DNA of 64,000 nucleotides from Halomicrococcus gelatinilyticus (GTDB lineage: Archaea > Halobacteriota > Halobacteria > Halobacteriales > Haladaptataceae), in NCBI GenBank assembly GCA_024227995.1, contig CP100465.1:744001-808000 (forward strand), written 5' to 3'. Position numbers and translations under genes: made by a program. The notes beneath the pieces are model-generated. The model had not been told where the DNA came from and made no database searches. It worked only from the letters and a program-made list of their open reading frames with translations. This document shows, one piece after another, positions 1 to 9,621 of the stretch (position 1 is its first letter; every line of letters starts with the position of its first letter).

Positions 1-748
1 CGCCGGTCAGACTCCCCTCGACGTTGTCCCCCAGAACGTTCCCGACGACGGCGACGTTGCGGGCCTGCTGGTGAGAGCCGTCGCGCCAGACGTCACAGGA
101 GATAGAGCGGTCGAAACCGTCGGTGACGACGTTGCCGGCGACGAGTGCGCGCTCGCTGGCGACCTGTATCCCCCGGTCGCCCGCGTCCCAGACGCGGTTC
201 CCGACGACGCGGACGTCCCGACTCTCCCGGTCGGCGCTGACGCCGCTCCCCCCGCTACCGTGTTCGTGGTACGGGTGCGTTCGCGTGACGAGGTTGCCGC
301 TCAGGCTGACGTCGGCGGCGTCGCGAACGAGGATACCGTGACACCGCTTCGCGCTCCGGCGCTGGCCTTCGGGGTTGCCGTGGAAGCCGACGCCGCGGAT
401 CGCGACGTTCTCGCAGTGGTCGTGGTGGCCGATGCGAATCCCGCCGACGTTCGCGCCGTCCGCCGGTTTAACGAGGGAAGCGACACCCGGCCCCACGACC
501 GTCACGCCGTCCGCGTCGACGTCGAGCCACCGCGTCGTGCGGTACGGCGCGTTCGCCGCCGAGATAGCGACCGTCTCGCCCGGCGACAGCGCGTCGAACG
601 CCGCTTCGAGTTCCGCCGTCGACGAGACGACGCGGTCCGCGACGGCTCCCCGTGCTCCCGGGTCGTTACCGCCGCCGGGACGGCGGGCGACCCCGAGCGC
701 CAGTCCGAGCGCTCCCGCCAGTATCCGACGGCGTGACAGTTCGACCAT
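1..748 (-). CDS. Tat-exported right-handed parallel beta-helix protein, partial
   Basis: The reading frame is open from an ATG at 748 to the left window edge, so the C-terminus is missing; about 249 residues are visible. The N-terminus MVELSRRRILAGALGLALG has a twin-arginine motif followed by a hydrophobic stretch, so export through the Tat system is likely. From about residue 75 the chain shows repeated short segments such as NVAIRGVGF, DVSLSGNLV, DVRVVGNRV, RALVAGNVV and NVAVVGNVL. These are typical coils of a right-handed parallel beta-helix (pectate-lyase/NosD-like fold). Such proteins are often surface or secreted polysaccharide-active enzymes, but no catalytic set can be assigned here. 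The gene stands alone, 121 bp beyond the 3' end of the aminotransferase gene. Confidence 0.8.
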   Translation of the reverse strand, partial: MVELSRRRILAGALGLALGVARRPGGGNDPGARGAVADRVVSSTAELEAAFDALSPGETVAISAANAPYRTTRWLDVDADGVTVVGPGVASLVKPADGANVGGIRIGHHDHCENVAIRGVGFHGNPEGQRRSAKRCHGILVRDAADVSLSGNLVTRTHPYHEHGSGGSGVSADRESRDVRVVGNRVWDAGDRGIQVASERALVAGNVVTDGFDRSISCDVWRDGSHQQARNVAVVGNVLGDNVEGSLTG

Positions 749-806
749 CCTCCCGCTGACGAAAGACGAGCAGAAAACACTGCCTTGTGGCCGACCGCCG
801 AGACGG

Positions 807-852
807 CAGGGTCCCGGCCGGGCGGTCGGCAGGGTCCCGGCCGGGCGGTCGG
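807..852. repeat. Tandem 23-bp duplication, possible terminator
   Basis: Two identical 23-bp copies (807-829 and 830-852) with core gtcccggccgggcggtcgg lie just past the 3' end of the aminotransferase gene. The segment ccgaccgcc at 791-799 is complementary to ggcggtcgg in each copy, so alternative GC-rich stems can form. It may act in 3'-end formation or be a recent slippage duplication. Confidence 0.6.
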
Positions 853-869
853 CCGGCGCGACGGCGACG

Positions 870-2054
870 CTACTCGCCCAGCTTCCGGCTGGTCGCCGCC
901 AGGCCGGCCTCGACGTCGACGTCCGCGCCGAACTCGCGGAGAGCGTCGCCGAGCGCGCTCACGAGGTACGACACCGTCTCGGGGCGCGCGGAGTAGCCCA
1001 TGCAGCCGATGCGGAATATCTCGCCGTCGAGGTCGCCCAGCCCCGTCGCTATCTCCAGGTCGTACTGGTCGAGCAGGTAGGCGGTCACGTCCGTGTCCTC
1101 GACCCCGTCGGGGACGCGGACGGCGTTGAGGCTCGGGAGCCAGTACTCCTCGGGCGCGTTCATCTCGAGGCCCATCGCCTCGACGCCGCTCTTCAGCGCG
1201 CCGGCCATCTCGCGGTGGCGGTCCCAGCGCGCCTCGATGCCCTCCTCGGCGACCAGGCGCAGCGCCTCGCGCAGCGCGTACACGTTCGTGATGGGCGCGG
1301 TGTGGTGGTAGGCGCGCTCGTCGCCCCAGTACCCCTCCAGCAGCGAGAGGTCGAGGTACCACGACCGTGCGGGCTCCTCGCGGTCGAGCACCTTCGCCAT
1401 CGCGCGGTCGTTCAGCGTGAGCGGACTCGCGCCCGGCGGGCAGGAGAGACACTTCTGCGGGCCGGCGTAGGCGACGTCGACGTCCCACTCGTCGACCCGC
1501 ATCTCGACGCCGCCAAGCGAGGTGACGGTGTCCGCGACGACGTAGGCGTCGTGCTCGTGGGCGATGGCCGTCAGTTCGGCCACGTCCGGCTGGAGGACGC
1601 CCGTGCTCGTCTCGGCGTGGACGAACCCGAACACGTCGGGCTGGTGTTCGTCGAAGGCGGCCGCCACGTCGGCGGGGTCGAGCGGTTCGCCCCACGGCGC
1701 GTCGACGTGGACGACCTCGCCGCCCGCGCGCTCGGCCATCGACGCCATGCGCCCGCCGAAGTAACCGTTCGTGGGGACGAGCATCGTGTCGCCGGGTTCG
1801 ACCAGATTGCCGATGGCGGTCTCCATCGACGCGGACCCGGTCCCCGAGACGGGGATGGTCCACTGGTTGTCGGTGCGGAAGGTGTATCGCAGGAGGTCCT
1901 GCACCTCGTCCATTATCTCCACGAACGAGGGGTCGAGGTGGCCGACCAGCGGCGTGCTCATCGCGCGCAGCACGCGCGGGTGGACCTCGCTCGGTCCTGG
2001 TCCCATCAGCGTTCTGTCCGGCGGCGTCAGTTCACCGACGTCGGGCTTGTCCAT
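870..2054 (-). CDS. PLP-dependent alanine--glyoxylate/serine-pyruvate-type aminotransferase
   Basis: A class V aminotransferase of 394 aa, close to the family length. It probably moves an amino group from alanine or serine to glyoxylate or pyruvate in the cytosol. Visible features are the phosphate-binding segment [11 protein letters not shown] (residues 70-80), [11 protein letters not shown] (146-156), the cofactor-contacting Asp in [11 protein letters not shown] (D175) and the Schiff-base lysine in [12 protein letters not shown] (K201). The start at 2054 is chosen because the protein then opens as family members do ([24 protein letters not shown]); the open frame further upstream is rich in basic residues and lacks family similarity. 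It is monocistronic. A glyoxylate-consuming role would fit the methylaspartate cycle elsewhere in the window, but exact substrates cannot be read from sequence. Confidence 0.85.
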   Translation of the reverse strand: MDKPDVGELTPPDRTLMGPGPSEVHPRVLRAMSTPLVGHLDPSFVEIMDEVQDLLRYTFRTDNQWTIPVSGTGSASMETAIGNLVEPGDTMLVPTNGYFGGRMASMAERAGGEVVHVDAPWGEPLDPADVAAAFDEHQPDVFGFVHAETSTGVLQPDVAELTAIAHEHDAYVVADTVTSLGGVEMRVDEWDVDVAYAGPQKCLSCPPGASPLTLNDRAMAKVLDREEPARSWYLDLSLLEGYWGDERAYHHTAPITNVYALREALRLVAEEGIEARWDRHREMAGALKSGVEAMGLEMNAPEEYWLPSLNAVRVPDGVEDTDVTAYLLDQYDLEIATGLGDLDGEIFRIGCMGYSARPETVSYLVSALGDALREFGADVDVEAGLAATSRKLGE

Positions 2055-2230
2055 GGCAGTCCATTTCACGGCCCCCCACAAAAACCTCGTCTTCGCGGCA
2101 CTCGATTCCAACGCCAGACTAAATCGGCAAACCCGGCGTTTCGTCACGAAAACTGTCGAAACGGTCGCGCCGCTTTATCCACCGCAGTGGCGTACGACGG
2201 TGTACCCAGCTAGCGCTGGGTGAGAAACGC

Positions 2231-2737
2231 ATGACACGCCGGGGGTCGACGCGACAGCTGGGGGACGGCGGGGAATCGCAGCCGAACCCGCACCGATACG
2301 GGCCACGACAGCGCGAGCAGCGCGGGGAACGAGCGCCCGTCGGGGGGACGGTGATCGGGTTCGAGCAGCGGTTGCCGGAGGAGTTGCGGAACGCGCTCGC
2401 GGCGTTCGAACGCGCCGCGAACGTCAGCGAGTGGTGTGCGAATCAGGGCCTGGACGACGGGCCGCAGTTGGCCCGCGTCGTCCAGCTCTGCGGGGACGTC
2501 GCGGACGTCGCGACGCTGAACGCACGCCTCATCGCCCGCGACTCCGAGTTCGGCCCCCAATTCGCGGAGCTGTTCGCTCGCACCGCCGAAGAGTGCGCGG
2601 ACGAGTGCCTGCGACACCCACAGCAGTACACCCAGGAGTGTGCTGCTGTGCTTTCCCGGGCCGTCGACACTACCTATCGCATGCTCGACGCACTACGGTC
2701 GCGTCGAGCGGGTCGAACAGGGTCCGTGCGGGCGTAA
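2231..2737 (+). CDS. Degenerate four-helix-bundle cysteine protein (DUF326/Csp-like)
   Basis: A 168-aa protein. After a basic, low-complexity N-terminus of about 45 residues, the rest is helical, with cysteines at spacings that resemble the DUF326 four-helix-bundle copper-storage family: WCANQG, VQLCGDVADV, EECADECLRHPQQYTQEC. In the family many more CxxxC pairs line the bundle; here several are replaced by Val, Thr or Leu. The fold therefore looks kept but copper capacity looks reduced. A TATA-like gctttatcc sits near 2170 and a hairpin (cccagc/gctggg, 2205-2220) lies just before the ATG. The gene points away from the divergent aminotransferase and converges on the acyl-CoA dehydrogenase. 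Family assignment is by pattern only. Confidence 0.6.
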   Translation: MTRRGSTRQLGDGGESQPNPHRYGPRQREQRGERAPVGGTVIGFEQRLPEELRNALAAFERAANVSEWCANQGLDDGPQLARVVQLCGDVADVATLNARLIARDSEFGPQFAELFARTAEECADECLRHPQQYTQECAAVLSRAVDTTYRMLDALRSRRAGRTGSVRA

Positions 2738-2790
2738 CTCGTCCACGTCACTCGAACGGACGGTGAAAACGAGCGGCGATTCCGACGGCG

Positions 2791-3918
2791 TCAGTCGAGC
2801 AGATTGCGCGCGATGACCTTCTTCTGGATCTCGCTGGTACCCTCGTAGATGGTCGTGATCTTCGAGTCGCGGTAGAACCGCTCGACGTCGAAGTCGGTGG
2901 TGTAGCCGTATCCGCCGTGGATCTGGACGGCCTCGTTGGTCACGTCCACGGCCGACTCGCTGGCGAAGTACTTCGCCATGCTGGCGGCCATCTCGGGCGT
3001 CTCGCCGCGGTCCTCGGTCCGGGCCGCGTCGCGGGTGAGCAGCCGCGCCGCCTGCACCTTCGTCTGCATGTCGGCGAGCTTGTGCCGGATGGTCTGGATG
3101 TCTGCGAGCGGTTTGCCGAACTGCTCGCGGTCCTGCGCGTACGCCACCGCCTCGTCCAGTGCGGCCTGCGCCAGCCCCACGGACTGGCTGGCGATGCCGA
3201 TGCGGCCGCCGGTGAGGATGTGGAACGCGGCCGACAGGCCCCGCCCCTCCTCGGTGAGTCGGTTCGCGGCGGGAACCCGCACGTCGTCGAAGACGAGCGT
3301 CGTCGTGTCGCTGGCCCGCAGACCGAGCTTGTCCTCCTTCTTGCCCACTTCGAGACCGTCGGCGTCCTTCGGGACGACGAACTGCGTGACGCTCCGGGGG
3401 TCGTCGCGGTCCGTCTTGGCGAACAGGACGACGACGCCCGCGCGCTTGCCGTTGGTGATCCACTGCTTCTTCCCGTCGATGACGTACTCGTCACCCTCGC
3501 GGCGCGCCTCCGTCGTCATCTCCGCGGGGTTCGACCCGGCCTGCGGTTCCGAGAGTGCGAACGCGCCGACGGGGCGGCCGTCTACCATCTCGGGGAGCCA
3601 TCGCTCCTTCTGGTCGTCGTCGCCGAACTCGGCGATGCAGGAGGTTGCGAGCGAGTGGACCGACAGCGCGGTCGCCACCGAAAGCATGCCGTAGGCGACC
3701 TCCTCGTTGACGAGGCTGTAGGTCAGGCGGTCGACGTCGAGCCCACCGTACTCCTCGGGGACCGTCATGCCCGTCAGTCCGAGTTCCGCCATCTCGTCCC
3801 AGACGTCCTCGGGAAACTCCTGGTCTTCGTCGCAGTCGGCCGCCACGGGGCGGATCTCCTCGACGGCGAACTCCCGCACCGTGTCCCGGATCTGGCGCTG
3901 TTCCTCGGAGAGGTTCAT
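2791..3918 (-). CDS. Acyl-CoA dehydrogenase (first copy)
   Basis: 375 aa, the full length expected for a flavin-dependent acyl-CoA dehydrogenase. It oxidises an acyl-CoA to the 2-enoyl-CoA and passes electrons to an electron-transfer flavoprotein. Visible signatures are FALSEPQAGSNPAEM and KKQWITNGKRAGV in the middle domain, the helical C-terminal domain with YAQDREQFGKPLADIQTIRH, and the family ending IYEGTSEIQKKVIARNLL. The start at 3918 gives the usual MNLSEEQRQIRDTVREF opening; the longer open frame upstream is a GC-rich artefact. It stands alone, divergent from the D-2-hydroxyacid dehydrogenase with 88 bp between. The acyl chain-length preference cannot be told. A second copy lies at 27984-29138. 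Confidence 0.92.
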   Translation of the reverse strand: MNLSEEQRQIRDTVREFAVEEIRPVAADCDEDQEFPEDVWDEMAELGLTGMTVPEEYGGLDVDRLTYSLVNEEVAYGMLSVATALSVHSLATSCIAEFGDDDQKERWLPEMVDGRPVGAFALSEPQAGSNPAEMTTEARREGDEYVIDGKKQWITNGKRAGVVVLFAKTDRDDPRSVTQFVVPKDADGLEVGKKEDKLGLRASDTTTLVFDDVRVPAANRLTEEGRGLSAAFHILTGGRIGIASQSVGLAQAALDEAVAYAQDREQFGKPLADIQTIRHKLADMQTKVQAARLLTRDAARTEDRGETPEMAASMAKYFASESAVDVTNEAVQIHGGYGYTTDFDVERFYRDSKITTIYEGTSEIQKKVIARNLLD

Positions 3919-3973
3919 ACTCCCGCTTCCGGGCCGCAAAGGAAAAACTTGCCCGTTCTGCGCAGCCGGCACA

Positions 3974-3985
3974 ACGATTAGTACC
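3974..3985 (+). promoter_or_regulatory. TATA-like box for the hydroxyacid dehydrogenase gene
   Basis: An AT-rich acgattagtacc lies about 27 nt before the ATG at 4007, the spacing expected for a leaderless haloarchaeal transcript. Seen in sequence; function is inferred. Confidence 0.4.
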
Positions 3986-4006
3986 CACCAGACGCGAGGT
4001 AGGCCC

Positions 4007-4978
4007 ATGAGCGACGACACGACGGAGTCGCCGACGGTGCTCGTGCTCCGGCGCGGCACCCACGGCGTTCCGGTCGCCGAGTACGCCGACGAACTGCGCG
4101 ACCGCCTCCCCGGCGTCGAGGTGCGCCACGCCCGGACGCCGGCCGAGGAGCGCGAACTGATCGCCGACGCGGAGATCGTGACCGGCATGTCCATCGACGA
4201 GGACCTGCTCGCCCACGCCGAGAAGCTCGAACTCTTCGCGTGCGCGTACGCGGGGACCGGCCACCTGCCGCTCGACGCGCTCGAATCGCGGGGCGTCGCG
4301 GTGACGAACGCCTCGGGCGTCCACGGTCCGAACATCGGCGAGCACGTCGTCGGGGCCATCCTCGCGTTCGTCCGCGGGTTCCCGCGGGCGTGGCGGCAGG
4401 GCGAACGCCGCGAGTGGCGCCACTTCCGCGCCCGCGAACTGCAGGACAGCACCGTCACCGTCGTCGGTCTGGGCGCAATCGGGCAGGCCGTCGTCGAGCG
4501 CCTGCAGGGGTTCGACGTCGAGACCGTCGGCGTCCGCTACACGCCGGAGAAGGGCGGGCCGACGGACGAGGTGCTGGGGTTCGACGCGCTGCACGACGCG
4601 CTGGCGCGTACCGACTACCTCGTGCTGGCCTGCCCGCTGACCGACGAGACGCGCGGCCTGATAGACGAGGCCGCCCTCGTCACCCTACCGCCGGACGCCG
4701 TGCTGGTGAACATCGCACGCGGAAAGGTCGTCGCTACCGACGATCTGGTGGCCGCGCTCCGCCGGGACCGCATCGGCGGCGCGGCGCTCGACGTGACCGA
4801 CCCCGAACCGCTGCCGGAGGACCACCCGCTGTGGAACTTCGAGAACGTGATGATAACGCCGCACAACGCCGGCCACACGCCGGAGTACTACGCCCGACTG
4901 GCGGACATCGTCGCCGGGAACGTCGAACGGGTCGCCGAGACGGGCGCGTACGGGAGGCTCGACAACCGGGTCGCGTAA
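4007..4978 (+). CDS. D-2-hydroxyacid dehydrogenase, NAD(P)-dependent
   Basis: 323 aa, typical of the phosphoglycerate/glyoxylate-dehydrogenase superfamily, which interconverts 2-oxoacids and D-2-hydroxyacids. The Rossmann motif VGLGAIGQAV is at residues 153-162. The catalytic triad is intact: R238 in NIARGKVV, E267 in DPEPLPEDHPLW and H286 in MITPHNAGH. There is no ACT or other regulatory domain, so a SerA role is unlikely; glyoxylate, hydroxypyruvate or phenylpyruvate reductase activity are options. The ATG at 4007 with the TATA-like box 27 nt upstream supports a leaderless start. It is monocistronic and divergent from the acyl-CoA dehydrogenase. Confidence 0.88.
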   Translation: MSDDTTESPTVLVLRRGTHGVPVAEYADELRDRLPGVEVRHARTPAEERELIADAEIVTGMSIDEDLLAHAEKLELFACAYAGTGHLPLDALESRGVAVTNASGVHGPNIGEHVVGAILAFVRGFPRAWRQGERREWRHFRARELQDSTVTVVGLGAIGQAVVERLQGFDVETVGVRYTPEKGGPTDEVLGFDALHDALARTDYLVLACPLTDETRGLIDEAALVTLPPDAVLVNIARGKVVATDDLVAALRRDRIGGAALDVTDPEPLPEDHPLWNFENVMITPHNAGHTPEYYARLADIVAGNVERVAETGAYGRLDNRVA

Positions 4979-5024
4979 CGGTCGGTTACCTGTCACCTGG
5001 TGGAGGTGACGACCGCGTTGCACA

Positions 5025-5036
5025 GGTTTATAAGTG
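5025..5036 (+). promoter_or_regulatory. Strong TATA-like promoter with no clear gene behind it
   Basis: ggtttataagtg is one of the best TATA-box matches in the window. It predicts transcription starting near 5055, directly at the foot of a long hairpin, with no convincing protein gene downstream. Confidence 0.5.
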
Positions 5037-5054
5037 AGAAGGCGCAACTCACTG

Positions 5055-5290
5055 ATGCCGACGAACGACGCTTTTCTCGTCGTGTGTCGGCATTGGACTG
5101 TGCCCCTCGTCGCAGTGGACCCTGGTCGGGAGGTCCACACTGCTCCCGGGAGCACCCTTCCATCCGTCTCCTCTCGTCCTCGTCCTTTGGCGCACTCACC
5201 GGGAGTCGCGACGCTGTTCGGAAGCGTGCCAGGGTCGCCACTGGCGGAGCGTCGCGACCGCAAAGAACGATACGTCGGTTCTTCGGCGTC
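5055..5290 (+). ncRNA. Candidate structured RNA between two metabolic genes
   Basis: A 338-bp gap (4979-5316) holds a TATA-like box at 5025-5036 followed by successive inverted repeats. These are tgccgac...gtcggca, extended to a 15-pair stem with one mismatch and a 7-nt loop (5056-5092); gtggacc...ggtccac (5115-5138); the perfect palindrome tgctcccgggagca (5141-5154); ggtcgc...gcgacc (5233-5259); and aagaac...gttctt (5263-5283). A 94-codon frame also begins at 5055 (ATG at the predicted transcript start), but it soon turns into Ser/Arg/Pro-rich sequence unlike haloarchaeal proteins. I see neither RNase P nor SRP RNA signatures. A small RNA is the better reading, at modest confidence; the 3' end is undefined. 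Confidence 0.35.
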
Positions 5291-5316
5291 GAGTGCAGGT
5301 GGCGGGGACGGGACGA

Positions 5317-6855
<1,539 letters not shown>

Positions 6856-6968
6856 AGGTACGCATCGAACTCCGACCGGAGCGGTGAAAAAGTCTCCCAC
6901 TTCCGTCAGCGAGCGTCCAGAGCAGCGAGGAACGGGAACGAGGCCGGCGGCTCGAACGGCGTCGGTGA

Positions 6969-7787
6969 CTAGCGGACCTCGCGCTGTTCGGTGTCCGCCA
7001 TCTTCTCGATCTCGCCCTTGACCCTGGCCGCGTCGAAGTCGTGGTCGGGGCGGATGTTCACGAAGTCGAGGAACTCCCGGGCAGCGAGCAGTTCGTCGGC
7101 GGCGTAGTGGTCGCGCGCGGCCACCACCGCGTCCCGGGCGCCCACGAGGGGCGCGAGCGCTGCGAGTGCGCACGCGAGGTCGTACGAGCGGACCTCCTCC
7201 ATGCGGTCCTGGTCGACGCCCGTCGCGTCGATGAAGTAGACCTCGCCGTCGTGGACGAGGACGTTCTCCCCGCGCAGGTCGCCGTGGGCGAGCTGGTGGT
7301 CGTGCATGACCGACAGCGACCCGTACAGGTCCGGAGCGTGCTCGCGGACCGCGTCAGGGTCCAGCTCGTCGAAGGTCTCGAACTCCGGGATGTACGCCAT
7401 CACGAGCACGCCCAGGCCGTCGAACTCGAACGCTTCGACCGGACGGGGCGCGTTCAGCCCGATGTCGCGCATCCGACGCGTCGCCTCCAGTTCGTGCTCG
7501 GCCATCTCCACCGGGTCGGCGAAGTGCTCGAAGAACCCTTCGGTACCGCTGGAGAACGCTCCGAGGTTGCGCGCGCTGGTGAACAGGGCGTGGACGAGCG
7601 AGTTCTGGTCCGTGATCACCTTGACGAACCACTCGTCGTCGACGACGCAGGGAGTCGAGAGCCAGTTGTCCGCGTCGATGAACTCGACGTGCACCTCGTC
7701 GCGGTCGTACCGTCGAGCGAGTTCGCTGGCCACCCCTTCGAGGCGGTCCCACTCGACGCTCCCACGCACCAGCCGACGGAATACCAT
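6969..7787 (-). CDS. RIO/Kdo-kinase-like protein kinase-fold protein
   Basis: 272 aa with a compact kinase fold. Visible elements are a candidate ATP-lysine in FVKVIT (K56), a hinge-like VLVMAYIPEFETFDEL (127-142), the catalytic loop LAHGDLRGENVLV (D170, N175) and the metal-binding Asp in YFIDATGV (D187, in place of DFG). HGDLxxxN with a short C-lobe is typical of RIO, LPS (Kdo) and aminoglycoside-type kinases, not of eukaryote-like Ser/Thr kinases. The substrate is unknown. The ATG at 7787 is the first one giving an acidic haloarchaeal protein. It is divergent from the DHH gene, and its neighbours do not suggest a pathway. Confidence 0.65.
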   Translation of the reverse strand: MVFRRLVRGSVEWDRLEGVASELARRYDRDEVHVEFIDADNWLSTPCVVDDEWFVKVITDQNSLVHALFTSARNLGAFSSGTEGFFEHFADPVEMAEHELEATRRMRDIGLNAPRPVEAFEFDGLGVLVMAYIPEFETFDELDPDAVREHAPDLYGSLSVMHDHQLAHGDLRGENVLVHDGEVYFIDATGVDQDRMEEVRSYDLACALAALAPLVGARDAVVAARDHYAADELLAAREFLDFVNIRPDHDFDAARVKGEIEKMADTEQREVR

Positions 7788-7992
7788 CGTAGATTCCCTA
7801 TGGCCGCCCCGGTGATAAATACTCCCGCCGGTCTCCGGACCCCGGCGTCGAGACGACGGTTCCCCCCTGCCGTCCCGCCGTCGCGGCCGCACCCGAACCG
7901 AACTCATTCTCTATCCCGACATGTAGTTTACGCACCGGATTTTGTTCAAAGATTGGGTGTTGTTGATATGGTTGTGGTTCGAACAGGTCGAC

Positions 7993-9000
7993 ATGGGTCG
8001 CGCCCAGGAACTGGCCGACTACCTCGCGAACGCTGATTCGCTCGCCGTCGTCTGTCACGACAATCCCGATCCGGACTGCATCGCAAGTGCGCTGGGGCTG
8101 GTCGCCATCGCGGACTCCGTCGGCGTGTCGACCTCGGACGTGCTGTACGGCGGCGCCATCTCCCACCAGCAGAACCGGGCGTTCGTCAACCGACTCGACG
8201 TCCCGATGAATCGGCTCTCGGAGGTGGACCTGGGAGACTACGACCTGCTGGCGTTCGTCGACCACGCTGTCCCCGGCCAGCACACCGAGCTCGAACCGGA
8301 CGTCACCCCGGACGTCGTCGTCGACCACCACCCGCTCGACGAGCGGCTGGATGCGACGTTCGTCGACGTTCGGGAGTCGGTCGGCGCGACGGCGACGATA
8401 ATCGTCGAGTACCTGCAGGAGCTCGGCATCGAGCGCGACGCCCGCCTCGGGTCGGCGCTGCTGTTCGCGCTCCACCGCGAGCGGATCGACTACCTGCGCC
8501 ATCCGACGCTCAACGAGTACGAGGCCGCCCTCTCCGTGTGTCCGGACGCCGACATCGACCTCCTCGACCAGCTCTACGGCGCCTCGTTCACCCCGGCGAC
8601 GGCGGACGCCATCGCCGAGGCCATCCAGAACCGGGTCCAGCGAGGGGCGAGTCTGGCCAGTTGCGTCGGACGGACGTCGGAGCGCGACGCGCTCGTGCAG
8701 GCGGCCGACTACCTGCAGAACATCGAAGGGGTCGACACCGTACTCGTCTTCGGCATCGTCGACGGCGCCGTGGAGATGAGCGCCCGCTCCATCGACCCCC
8801 GGGTCGACCTCGGCGACGTCCTCGAGGAGGCCTTCGACGACGTTGGGAGCGCCGGTGGACACGCCGACATGGCCGGCGCGGAAATCAAGCTGGGGCTCTT
8901 CGCCGACGTCGACGGCGCCAACGGCGACGAACTGGTCGACTTCGTCGCCAGTCGCGTCTCCCGTCGGTTCTTCGACGCTCTGCGGCTCGAGGAGGAGTAG
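7993..9000 (+). CDS. DHH/DHHA1-family phosphoesterase
   Basis: 335 aa, the size of NrnA/RecJ-like DHH phosphoesterases, which cleave short oligonucleotides, cyclic dinucleotides or 3'-phosphoadenosine phosphate with Mn. Motif I HDNPDPDCIAS (residues 22-32), the Asp of motif II FVDHAV (D90) and motif III VVVDHHPLDE (DHH at 111-113) are intact. The C-terminal DHHA1 domain has the glycine-rich GGHADMAGAEIKLG. The ATG at 7993 is preferred over one at 7942 because the 17 extra residues are hydrophobic and unlike the family's N-terminus. It likely acts in the cytosol in nucleotide recycling. No operon partner. Confidence 0.82.
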   Translation: MGRAQELADYLANADSLAVVCHDNPDPDCIASALGLVAIADSVGVSTSDVLYGGAISHQQNRAFVNRLDVPMNRLSEVDLGDYDLLAFVDHAVPGQHTELEPDVTPDVVVDHHPLDERLDATFVDVRESVGATATIIVEYLQELGIERDARLGSALLFALHRERIDYLRHPTLNEYEAALSVCPDADIDLLDQLYGASFTPATADAIAEAIQNRVQRGASLASCVGRTSERDALVQAADYLQNIEGVDTVLVFGIVDGAVEMSARSIDPRVDLGDVLEEAFDDVGSAGGHADMAGAEIKLGLFADVDGANGDELVDFVASRVSRRFFDALRLEEE

Positions 9001-9300
9001 TTCTACCCTCCTCGGACCGTTCTGGAGTGGGGCGGCGGTAGCAACACTTCGGTCGCCGGCCGACCCGGCTGCCACGCCGCCCAGGTGTCGACCTTCGACG
9101 GTCGAATCCGGAGTTCGTCGCCGGTTCGTGGTCCACAGGTGGCCTCCGCGAGTAGCTCCCCGTCGCTTCGTCTACCAGCACGAGGTTGCCGCTCGTCCGG
9201 ACCGACGCTCCGGCGTCGCCTGCGTGCTGCTGTTCACTGACGGCGTCGTCCAGCTCTACCTGTTCCGGTTCGGCGGACTGTCGACGCTCGCTGCGCTCGG
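9001..9300. other. 300-bp gap between convergent genes, unexplained
   Basis: Between the stop of the DHH gene and the stop of the minus-strand zinc-finger gene both strands keep open frames. On the plus strand the end reads ACVLLFTDGVVQLYLFRFGG; on the minus strand part reads VELDDAVSEQQHAGDAGASV. Each looks locally protein-like but neither has a good start, so this may be the relic of a gene or chance. Confidence 0.25.
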
Positions 9301-9483
9301 CTAGTGGTGTTCGGATTCGAGGTGGTCGAGTCGGGTCTCGATCTCTTCGAGGCGACGGGCGAGCTGGCGGTCGAGCGCGCTTCGTTCCTCCGGGTCGTCG
9401 CTCCAGATCCACGGACACCCCCGGACGTGGGCGTTGAGCCGCTCGTACGATATGTCGCCGTGACACCCCGGACAGACTGGCAT
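9301..9483 (-). CDS. 60-aa zinc-finger protein with C-terminal helix
   Basis: A small protein starting MPVCPGCHGDISYERLNAHV. C4, C7, H19 and C23 (CPGC...LNAHVRGC) form a plausible single C2HC zinc site. The second half (EERSALDRQLARRLEEIETR) is a charged amphipathic helix, probably a coiled coil. Haloarchaea carry many such small zinc proteins, usually of unknown role in regulation or protein contacts. The ATG at 9483 directly precedes the zinc motif. It is divergent from the Gfo/Idh oxidoreductase, whose ATG lies 139 bp away, and convergent with the DHH gene. Confidence 0.65.
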   Translation of the reverse strand: MPVCPGCHGDISYERLNAHVRGCPWIWSDDPEERSALDRQLARRLEEIETRLDHLESEHH

Positions 9484-9621
9484 AGGTGGACTACCACGTC
9501 GACGGTCGTCTTCCTTTCGGCCACGGACGTCGGCTCTACTGCAGTCGCGAGAGCGCGTGACGTCGCGCCGTTGTCCTCTGCTATCACACCACTTATTCTG
9601 GTCCGCGCCGTCGTAGTGGGC

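Noticed and set aside
502..1863. Long minus-strand frame of 453 aa over the aminotransferase
   Set aside because: An Arg/Gly-rich shadow frame produced by high GC; the aminotransferase frame has all catalytic motifs.
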